7,304 nucleotides of DNA from Campylobacterota bacterium (GTDB taxonomy: Bacteria; Campylobacterota; Campylobacteria; Campylobacterales; SZUA-545). The stretch covers positions 1 to 7,304 of the forward strand of contig BNUO01000085.1 of assembly GCA_025997415.1 (NCBI GenBank). Reading direction: 5' to 3'. The stretch's first letter is position 1; every line of letters begins with the position of its first letter. The translations under genes and the position numbers were made by a program. This document shows, piece after piece, positions 1 to 5,190 of the stretch. The notes under the pieces are model-generated. The model saw only the letters and a list, made by a program, of their open reading frames with translations. It ran no database searches and was not told where the DNA came from.

Positions 1-186
1 ACACAGTCATATAAAAAGCAACCAGAGTGCCCAAAACCGCCCAATACTCGCTTCTCTTTGCTGTACCGATAAAATTCGGAATAAACGCATACCAAAACGA
101 TCGATTTCCCTCGACTGGGGCGGTGTCAGTTACTCTCTCTCTCTCTCTCTCTCTCTCTCGGTTGCCGATATTCTCGTGGTTGTCAT
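1..186 (-). CDS. Phase-variable DUF805-like membrane protein, partial, out of frame (OFF) here
   Basis: An ATG at 186-184 has an ideal Shine-Dalgarno sequence and opens MTTTRISAT followed by Glu-Arg pairs from a GA dinucleotide run. With the 13 repeats present, translation stops at TAA (132-130) right after the run. Another frame is open from the repeat to the left edge. It reads VTDTAPVEGNRS, then FWYAFIPNFIGTAKRSEYW, then a hydrophobic stretch like a first transmembrane helix. The G-x-A-x-R-S-E-Y-W pattern followed by a helix is characteristic of DUF805 inner-membrane proteins (YhaH type, function unknown). Losing one GA unit, or gaining two, joins the start to this frame. The body frame has no ATG, GTG or TTG between the upstream stop (217-215) and codon 34-32, after RSEYW, so its translation must pass through the repeat. 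The gene lies 56 bases downstream of hisH on the same strand. The family call is moderate because only about 45 body residues are visible. A sequencing slip in the repeat is the main alternative. Confidence 0.65.
133..159. repeat. GA/CT dinucleotide microsatellite, 13 units
   Basis: The plus strand carries 13 uninterrupted CT units plus a final C; read on the minus strand this is (GA)13 followed by G. It begins 27 bases into a reading frame with a good start, so it encodes alternating Glu-Arg. Uninterrupted dinucleotide runs of this length slip during replication, and inside a coding start this is the classic contingency-locus arrangement. Each one-unit change shifts the frame by two bases, so one state in three is in frame with the DUF805-like body. 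Confidence 0.95.
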
Positions 187-191
187 TGGTT

Positions 192-198
192 CTCCTTT
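192..198 (-). promoter_or_regulatory. Strong ribosome binding site for the phase-variable gene
   Basis: The minus strand reads AAAGGAG, then a five-base spacer AACCA, then the ATG at 186-184. This site fixes the start upstream of the GA repeat and argues that the Glu-Arg run is translated rather than lying in a leader. Confidence 0.8.
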
Positions 199-242
199 GT
201 TTTGCCGCGTAATGCTACCGTGCATATCTTAAAAATGTCCCG

Positions 243-863
243 CTACAACTCGGTGAAGTTTCGCAAGATTTCCAGTCCCGTTTTGTGGCTTTTTTCGGGG
301 TGGGGTTGGAGTCCAAAGATGTTGTCATGACCCACAGCGGCGGGAAATTCGTAGCCGTAAAACGCACTCAAAATGGTTTCGCTTTCACCGCAAACGGCGT
401 GAAATGAATGGACAAAATAGAGCCGATCGCCGTCGTTTAGCCCCTCAAAAAGCGGCGATTTGTGGCGCGTATGCACGGCATTCCAGCCCATATGCGGGAT
501 TTTGATCGGGTGCGCCGCTTGCGTGGGATCGAACCGTTTGACCTCGCCCGCAAGCAGCCCAAGCCCCTTTGCGCCGATCGACTCCTCGCTGCGCTCAAAC
601 AGCATTTGCATACCCAAACAAATGCCAAAAAGCGGCTTTCCTGCGCGCACAAACGCCGTGATCGCCTCGTCCAAACCGCTTTTGTGCAGGTGATCCGCCG
701 CATCGCCAAACGCGCCAACGCCGGGCAAAATCAGCTTGTCTAGCGATCCAAGTTCGCACGGATCGCGCACGATCCGCGCCGCGCTGCCGATGACTGCGAG
801 CGAGTTTTGGAGGCTTGCGAGATTGCCCATCTGATAATCCACGATTCCGATCGAAGCCGCCAC
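243..863 (-). CDS. hisH: Imidazole glycerol phosphate synthase glutaminase subunit HisH
   Basis: HisH hydrolyses glutamine and passes ammonia to HisF, which closes the imidazole ring in histidine biosynthesis and releases the purine intermediate AICAR; the complex is cytoplasmic. The 206 residues match the usual size of this class I glutamine amidotransferase. Visible motifs are IGIVDYQMGNL at the N-terminus, PGVGAF (47-52), the nucleophile elbow GICLGM with Cys82, KIPHMGWN (121-128), YFVHSF (149-154), and the His188/Glu190 pair in QPHPEKS, completing the Cys-His-Glu triad. The start is GTG at 863, chosen because it gives the family N-terminus and lies six bases after AAAGG (870-874). The position before the catalytic His is Pro, where Phe is usual (QFHPE). 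hisF is not in the window. The gene heads a minus-strand unit running into the phase-variable gene. A HisH paralogue serving surface-sugar amidation cannot be excluded without seeing the partner. Confidence 0.93.
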   Translation of the reverse strand: MAASIGIVDYQMGNLASLQNSLAVIGSAARIVRDPCELGSLDKLILPGVGAFGDAADHLHKSGLDEAITAFVRAGKPLFGICLGMQMLFERSEESIGAKGLGLLAGEVKRFDPTQAAHPIKIPHMGWNAVHTRHKSPLFEGLNDGDRLYFVHSFHAVCGESETILSAFYGYEFPAAVGHDNIFGLQPHPEKSHKTGLEILRNFTEL

Positions 864-894
864 GATCCGCCTTTGTTTCTGGTTTTGTGGGCAA

Positions 895-900
895 ATTGTA
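895..900 (-). promoter_or_regulatory. Predicted -10 box of the hisH promoter
   Basis: The minus strand reads TACAAT at 900-895, with a run of seven T just upstream (plus-strand A 903-909). A T-rich tract in place of a -35 box is typical of sigma-70 promoters in Campylobacterota. Initiation about seven bases downstream would leave a short leader of about 25 bases before the GTG at 863. Confidence 0.5.
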
Positions 901-943
901 GTAAAAAAATGTTATTCGTCATAAGCTCCAAGCAAAGCGGTGG

Positions 944-949
944 TACAAT
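944..949 (+). promoter_or_regulatory. Predicted extended -10 box of the rpmE operon promoter
   Basis: TGGTACAAT (941-949) is an extended -10 element (TGn then TACAAT) with no good -35 box upstream. It would start transcription near 956, giving a leader of about 35 bases before the rpmE ATG. It is the only convincing plus-strand promoter ahead of the rpmE, rsmI, rfbF and radical SAM genes and lies about 45 bases from the divergent hisH -10 box. Confidence 0.55.
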
Positions 950-990
950 CTTGCCCTTAATTTTTCAAAAGCGAAAGAAAGGCACTGAAA

Positions 991-1191
991 ATGCAAAAAG
1001 AACTTCACCCACAACTAGTAGAATGCACAGTTACTTGTGCCTGTGGCAACACATTTACGATCGAATCAAACAAAGAGTCGATCCGTCTTGACATCTGCGA
1101 CAAATGCCACCCATTTTACACGGGCAGCGAAAAGAGCATGGACACAACGGGGCGCGTTGAGAAGTTCAACAGAAAGTACGGCTTGGCATAA
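991..1191 (+). CDS. rpmE: 50S ribosomal protein L31, zinc-binding type
   Basis: L31 is a small protein of the large ribosomal subunit that bridges to the small subunit. The 66 residues carry the zinc-binding (C+) signature: Cys16 and Cys18 in TCACGNTF, and Cys36 and Cys39 in [11 protein letters not shown]. The C-terminus [11 protein letters not shown] is also typical. Having all four ligands marks it as the zinc form rather than the zinc-independent paralogue YkgM/RpmE2. The ATG follows AAAGG (978-982) with an eight-base spacer. Its TAA stop directly abuts the GTG of rsmI, so it appears to be the first gene of a plus-strand operon. Confidence 0.97.
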   Translation: MQKELHPQLVECTVTCACGNTFTIESNKESIRLDICDKCHPFYTGSEKSMDTTGRVEKFNRKYGLA

Positions 1192-2013
1192 GTGCTCAGT
1201 TTTGTGCCGACGCCCATCGGCAACCTCGAAGACATCACCTTTCGCGCACTTGATCGTCTGCGAAAGGCTGAGGTTTTTTTCTGCGAAGATACGCGCGTAA
1301 CCAAGCGACTTTTGGCGCTACTTGCCGATCGCTTTGGCGCATCGTTTTACGAATCCCCCGTTTTTGTCTCTCTGCACTCACACAACGAACAGTCCGCGAT
1401 CGACAGGCTCGATCGAACCGTTTTCGATCGTCCGTGCGTTTTTGCCAGCGATGCGGGAATGCCGTGCGTGAGCGATCCGGGTGCGCTGCTTGCCGCGTGG
1501 TGCGTCAAAAACGGCGTGAAGTTCGAGGCGCTGCCGGGCGCAAACGCCGCGATCACCGCGTATGCCGCCAGCGGCGAAGGTTCAGGACGGTTTGCGTTTT
1601 ACGGTTTTTTGCCGCACAAGAGCGAGGCGCGAAAGAGTGCGCTGGGCGAAATTGCGCGGCTTTCGTATCCGATCATCTTTTACGAATCGCCGCACAGGAT
1701 CGCAGAGTTTGCCGCCGATCTCTCTGCGATTTTGCCCGATCGAAGCGTTGCCGCGTTTAAGGAGCTGACCAAGCTGCACGAAAAGCGTTTTGACGGATCG
1801 ACAAAGGATTTTGCCGCCGCGATCGGCACGATGAACACGAAGGGCGAATGGACGATTGTGCTATTTCCGCCAGTCGCCGATACGCGCACAAACGAAAACG
1901 AGTGGCTGATCGACGCGCTCGTAACGCTTGGCGCTCCGACAAAACCGCTCTCAAAAATCCTCGCTCGGCTGACAGGCGAAAAGCCGTCGATCTGGTATGA
2001 GCGGCTGAAGTAG
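1192..2013 (+). CDS. rsmI: 16S rRNA (cytidine-1402 2'-O)-methyltransferase RsmI
   Basis: RsmI uses S-adenosylmethionine to methylate the ribose 2'-OH of C1402 in the 16S rRNA decoding centre. The 273-residue protein shows the tetrapyrrole-methylase-like fold signatures in order: VPTPIGNLEDITFRAL (5-20), CEDTRVTKRLL (31-41), SDAGMPCVSDPG (86-97), LPGANAAITAYAASG (114-128), FYGFLPHK (136-143), IFYESPHRI (162-170), and KELTKLHEKRFDG (190-202) followed by KGEWTIVL. The start is GTG at 1192, immediately after the rpmE stop (TAAGTG) and without a clear Shine-Dalgarno sequence, which suggests translational coupling. A GTG at 1204 is possible but would leave almost nothing before VPTPIGN. The C-terminus PLSKILARLTGEKPSIWYERL is the usual short helical tail. 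Confidence 0.95.
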   Translation: MLSFVPTPIGNLEDITFRALDRLRKAEVFFCEDTRVTKRLLALLADRFGASFYESPVFVSLHSHNEQSAIDRLDRTVFDRPCVFASDAGMPCVSDPGALLAAWCVKNGVKFEALPGANAAITAYAASGEGSGRFAFYGFLPHKSEARKSALGEIARLSYPIIFYESPHRIAEFAADLSAILPDRSVAAFKELTKLHEKRFDGSTKDFAAAIGTMNTKGEWTIVLFPPVADTRTNENEWLIDALVTLGAPTKPLSKILARLTGEKPSIWYERLK

Positions 2014-2034
2014 CGATCGGTTAGACTGCGATTT

Positions 2035-2814
2035 ATGAAGGTAGTTATTTTAGCGGGCGGATACGGAACGCGCCTTTCGGAAGAGACGGCGATTTTGCCC
2101 AAGCCGATGGTTGAAGTAGGCAATAGACCCATTCTGTGGCACATTATGAAAATCTACTCGTACTGGGGCTTTAACGAGTTTATCGTGCTCACGGGCTACA
2201 AGTCGCATGTGATTAAAGATTTTTTCATCAACTACTACACCCGTTTTTCCGACATCACGGTCGATATGGCGCAAAACACGGTCGAAATTCACAAACACCG
2301 AACCGAGCCGTGGCGGGTTACGATGCTCTACACGGGGCAGAACACGCTTACGGGCGGACGGCTGGCGATGGCAAAAAAGATGATCGGCAACGAGCGGTTT
2401 ATGCTCACCTATGGCGATGGCGTGAGCGATGTCAATATGCACGAGCTAATCGCCTCGCACGAACGATCGGGCAAGATTGCGACGCTGACGGCGGTGCAGC
2501 CCGCAGGCAAGTACGGTGCGCTTTCGATCGATGCAAACTTGGTCAGCGCATTTAACGAGAAGCCCGATGGCGACGGCTCTTGGGTTAATGGCGGATTTTT
2601 TGTGATGGAATCTGCGATCTTCGATCACATTCCGCAGGGCAAAGAGACGGTTTTGGAGCGCGAAGCGTTGGAAAGTTTGGCGAGCTTGGGCGAACTAAAC
2701 GCATACAAACACACGGGATTTTGGAAGTCGATGGACACGCTGCGCGATAAGCAGGAGCTGACGGAACTAGTCAATACAGGCAACGCGCCTTGGATGAAAT
2801 GGGAGCAACAATGA
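2035..2814 (+). CDS. rfbF: Glucose-1-phosphate cytidylyltransferase (RfbF/DdhA type)
   Basis: The enzyme converts CTP and glucose-1-phosphate to CDP-glucose and pyrophosphate, the first step towards CDP-linked deoxysugars of O-antigen or capsule, in the cytoplasm. Its 259 residues agree with the family length and show LAGGYGTRLSEET (6-18) and KPM (23-25) of the nucleotide-binding site, RPILWHIMKIYS (31-42), EPWRVTMLYTG (91-101), TGGRL (106-110), YGDGVSD (126-132), NEKPDGDGSWVNGGFF (174-189), and HTGFWKSMDTLRDK (226-239). The start is the ATG at 2035, 21 bases after rsmI. No Shine-Dalgarno sequence is visible; TAGACT at 2023-2028 could be a weak -10 box. The stop overlaps the next start as ATGA. 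The usual partner, CDP-glucose 4,6-dehydratase (rfbG), is not adjacent; a radical SAM gene takes its place. I am confident of the family and somewhat less of the exact sugar product. Confidence 0.92.
   Translation: MKVVILAGGYGTRLSEETAILPKPMVEVGNRPILWHIMKIYSYWGFNEFIVLTGYKSHVIKDFFINYYTRFSDITVDMAQNTVEIHKHRTEPWRVTMLYTGQNTLTGGRLAMAKKMIGNERFMLTYGDGVSDVNMHELIASHERSGKIATLTAVQPAGKYGALSIDANLVSAFNEKPDGDGSWVNGGFFVMESAIFDHIPQGKETVLEREALESLASLGELNAYKHTGFWKSMDTLRDKQELTELVNTGNAPWMKWEQQ
2801..2805 (+). promoter_or_regulatory. Ribosome binding site that fixes the radical SAM start
   Basis: GGGAG at 2801-2805, then the five-base spacer CAACA, precedes the ATG at 2811. The site lies inside the last codons of the cytidylyltransferase gene. 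It favours 2811 over the in-frame TTG (2790) and ATG (2799) further upstream and makes translational coupling likely. Confidence 0.7.
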
Positions 2815-3932
2815 GCACGGTTATACGCGCAAAAACAGATCAGTTGATACAGACCAAAGAGCTGACGGCAACGCGGCAGGAAAATACGGCGCAGAGCCAA
2901 GCGGCGATGCGTTCGGGCGCGTGCGAACTGGTTTCAAAACCGCTGCGATTTGTCTTTGAGATGACGAGCGCATGCAACCTCGACTGCGCGATGTGTGGGC
3001 GCAATTCGGCGTTTTTCAAGGCGACCCGTTTTGACATTAATTGGCTAAAGAAGTTTGAAGATATAAGCCAATTCGTCGAAGAGGTAACGCTGATGGGCTG
3101 GGGCGAACCGACCGTTCATCCGCAGTTTTCCAACTTTCTCACGTGGGCGAACGATCGGGGACTGCGAAAGTACTTCTGTACCAACGGAATGAAGCTGCAA
3201 GAGCTGCGATCGGAGATTTTTAAGTACGAAGTCGATGTGATCGCGGTGAGTATTGACGCGCGCGATGAAGCGCTAAACAGCGAGATACGACGAGGCGTGA
3301 AAATGCACAAGATTTTTGGCGGGATTGCGGCGATCGTCGATGAAAAAGCACGGACCAAAACACCATTTCCTTATATGAATTTTGTAACTACACTGATGAA
3401 GAAAAATCTGCGCGAGTTTCCAAAAATCGTGCGATTGGCGGGCGAAATGGGACTGCAAGAGGCGAAAGCGGTTTTCTTGACGGCGTTTGAAAAGTCGATG
3501 GAAGATCAGGTTTTGCTAGGAAACGAAGATGAGGTGCGCGAGGTTTTTGCGGAGGCGGAGGCGATCGCACAAGAGATCGGTATCAAGGTCAAACTGCCGC
3601 ACATTCATGGCGACGACCCTGCCGGTGAGCGCTCACACAAGCCGTGCTTCACCGCGTGGCGCGACTTTTTTCTGGGCAGCGACGGTTTTGTACGACCGTG
3701 TATGTCCACGCCGATCAAGCTCTTTCACATCGACAAATACAACTCGTTTGATCAGATGTGGAACTCCGAAGAGCTGCGACGCTTTCGTTCGTTGGTTAAT
3801 GATGAAAATTCAATGCCCGCCTCCTGCCGCCACTGCTATCAGAGCAGTTTTGCCAACTGGAACAAGAAAAGCGCGTTCGTTCAAACGGGACTTAGCTTTT
3901 CGCCCGAATGGGGCACAGCGATCAAGCTGTAG
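2811..3932 (+). CDS. Radical SAM/SPASM domain enzyme coupled to the cytidylyltransferase
   Basis: This 373-residue protein has the radical SAM cluster motif CNLDCAMC (Cys55, Cys59, Cys62), preceded by RFVFEMTSA, and a GWGEP motif (96-100) for SAM binding. A C-terminal SPASM-like region supplies Cys279, Cys297, Cys339 and Cys342 (KPCFTAW, RPCMST, CRHCYQ), enough for one auxiliary iron-sulphur cluster rather than the two of a full seven-Cys SPASM domain. The first 45 residues are a polar extension of unknown role. The start overlaps the rfbF stop (ATGA) and has its own GGGAG site. The substrate is not readable from the sequence. Coupling to CDP-glucose synthesis suggests a sugar or polysaccharide-linked reaction, which is inference. 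SPASM proteins may also act on peptides, but no precursor peptide gene is visible. The end faces the convergent ATPase gene across 11 bases. Confidence 0.88.
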   Translation: MSTVIRAKTDQLIQTKELTATRQENTAQSQAAMRSGACELVSKPLRFVFEMTSACNLDCAMCGRNSAFFKATRFDINWLKKFEDISQFVEEVTLMGWGEPTVHPQFSNFLTWANDRGLRKYFCTNGMKLQELRSEIFKYEVDVIAVSIDARDEALNSEIRRGVKMHKIFGGIAAIVDEKARTKTPFPYMNFVTTLMKKNLREFPKIVRLAGEMGLQEAKAVFLTAFEKSMEDQVLLGNEDEVREVFAEAEAIAQEIGIKVKLPHIHGDDPAGERSHKPCFTAWRDFFLGSDGFVRPCMSTPIKLFHIDKYNSFDQMWNSEELRRFRSLVNDENSMPASCRHCYQSSFANWNKKSAFVQTGLSFSPEWGTAIKL

Positions 3933-3937
3933 GCAAA

Positions 3938-3951
3938 GCGCATTTATGCGC
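3938..3951. terminator. Small hairpin at the convergent gene ends
   Basis: GCGCATTTATGCGC is a near-perfect inverted repeat: a five-base stem GCGCA/TGCGC with loop TTTA. It spans the gap after the radical SAM stop and the last codons of the opposing ATPase gene. It could help end transcription in both directions, but no immediate run of T follows on either strand, so the call is weak. Confidence 0.3.
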
Positions 3952-5110
3952 CGCCGCTACGGTAATTTTGCATTGCAACTCCTAGATTGTTGATCGAAAG
4001 GACATCAATATCTTTTGACATAATCCAGCCCTCTTTTGACGGAATAACGACAAATGTGTGCGCGGGTTTTATATCTTCAAGCGCAGAATAAACACCTTTT
4101 GAAAGCGTAGGACTAAGCGAGGCTTTACATTCAATAGCAAATATCTTATCGTAGATTTTGACGATAAAATCCACTTCAGCGCCGCCAGACGATCGATAAT
4201 GAAATATCTCCGCCGTTGGATAATTTCCGCGAATGTTAGTTAGTACAATCTGCTCCCACATAGCGCCATAACCCGGATAACCAAGTATATCTTCGTAAGA
4301 TCTTAAACCTAGTAAGGTTGCGGTAATTCCCGAATCTGCAATATAGATTTTTGGCGCTTTGACAAGCCGTTTTCCTATATTGGAAAAATGCGAAGGTACG
4401 ATCTCGACCATATATGTACTCGAAAGAAGATCGATCTGATTTTTGACGGTATTATCGCTCACGCCGAGCGAACTTGCGATTTTAGAATAGTTGGCAGTCT
4501 GCCCGTTGAGATGAGCTAACATCTGCCAAAGCCTGCGTATTGAATCGGGCGAAGCGCCTGTCCATTGCAATATATCTCGTTCCAAGAATGTTGCTATAAA
4601 GTTTTCGCGCCATTGATACGATAGAGCAGCATCGGGAGCAAGCAGACTATTTGGATACGAACCCCTAGTTAAAATTTGTTCAAATGAAAAATTGGTTTTT
4701 ATTTCGTCCCACAAAAACGGAGTCAAACGATGATATGAAACTCTACCCGCCAAACTTTCAGAAGATTGTTTTAGCATATCACGCGAAGCCGATCCAAGAA
4801 TTAAAAAAGCTCCGGGGCGATTCCATTCATCGACAAGAGATCGAATCAGCGGAAATAGATTTGGCATTCGTTGAATCTCGTCAATACATATTAGTTTCTC
4901 TTTTTGCGACGACAAAAATAGTTCGGCGTTAGTAAGTCGTTGAATATCGGACGGGCGTTCCAAGTCAAGATAAATACCCGCAGGCGCTTCGGATAGTATC
5001 CGTTTTGCCAGCGTGGATTTTCCACATTGCCGCGATCCGGTGATCGCCGTTACGGGAAAATATGAGAGCGATCGTGCGATCTCAAACTTAGCTATTCGAT
5101 CGATATACAT
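3944..5110 (-). CDS. AAA-type ATPase with C-terminal DUF4143 domain
   Basis: The 388-residue protein has an N-terminal P-loop ATPase: Walker A GSRQCGKST (25-33), Walker B LICIDEIQ (73-80), and a sensor-like LILGSAS (103-109). A winged-helix-like segment follows at about 206-235 (YSKIASSLGVSDNTVKNQI). The C-terminal DUF4143 part carries GGAEVDFIV (309-317) and AIECKAS (325-331), the spaced acidic and E-x-K residues of a PD-(D/E)XK-like fold. Family members are common and scattered in bacterial genomes and their role is unknown; they are presumed cytoplasmic and DNA- or protein-handling. The ATG at 5110 lies five bases after AGGAG (5116-5120). The gene is visibly richer in A/T than its neighbours and has no CGATCG between 4196 and 5068, fitting a later arrival. 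It is complete and shows no frameshift. The family is clear; the function is not known. Confidence 0.9.
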   Translation of the reverse strand: MYIDRIAKFEIARSLSYFPVTAITGSRQCGKSTLAKRILSEAPAGIYLDLERPSDIQRLTNAELFLSSQKEKLICIDEIQRMPNLFPLIRSLVDEWNRPGAFLILGSASRDMLKQSSESLAGRVSYHRLTPFLWDEIKTNFSFEQILTRGSYPNSLLAPDAALSYQWRENFIATFLERDILQWTGASPDSIRRLWQMLAHLNGQTANYSKIASSLGVSDNTVKNQIDLLSSTYMVEIVPSHFSNIGKRLVKAPKIYIADSGITATLLGLRSYEDILGYPGYGAMWEQIVLTNIRGNYPTAEIFHYRSSGGAEVDFIVKIYDKIFAIECKASLSPTLSKGVYSALEDIKPAHTFVVIPSKEGWIMSKDIDVLSINNLGVAMQNYRSGGA

Positions 5111-5127
5111 AGCTTCTCCTGATATGC

Positions 5128-5168
5128 AACCTTGCAGATCCGAAATCTAACTTCGGATTTGCAAGGTT
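5128..5168. repeat. Large inverted repeat (17-bp hairpin) between two minus-strand genes
   Basis: The left arm AACCTTGCAGATCCGAA (5128-5144) and right arm TTCGGATTTGCAAGGTT (5152-5168) are complementary at 16 of 17 positions around a seven-base loop; the odd pair is a G-U wobble in plus-strand RNA. It lies in the 80-base gap between the stop of the DUF6701-like gene (5191) and the ribosome binding site of the ATPase gene. It may be a terminator or processing stem for the upstream gene. No U-run follows on the minus strand, so a simple intrinsic terminator is not clear, and a dispersed palindromic repeat is the alternative. Confidence 0.75.
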
Positions 5169-5190
5169 ATCACAATATCACTATGCCGAT

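Noticed and set aside
27..212. Plus-strand frame of 61 codons with an LSLSLSLS run
   Set aside because: It is the opposite strand of the GA repeat and of the DUF805-like frame. It has no ribosome binding site, while the minus strand has a perfect one and a recognisable protein.
437..743. Several open frames on both strands inside hisH
   Set aside because: They are shadows in GC-balanced coding DNA; hisH has all catalytic motifs and covers the region.
1680..2144. Minus-strand frame of 154 codons across the rsmI-rfbF junction
   Set aside because: It is antisense to two clear genes and has no family motifs.
2790..2810. Earlier TTG/ATG starts for the radical SAM protein
   Set aside because: The ATG at 2811 has GGGAG at the right distance and the ATGA overlap; upstream starts have no comparable site.
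3529..3993. Plus-strand frame of 154 codons, Arg/Thr/Ser rich
   Set aside because: It is a shifted reading of the radical SAM gene, whose SPASM cysteines lie in the true frame; its composition is typical of out-of-frame translation.
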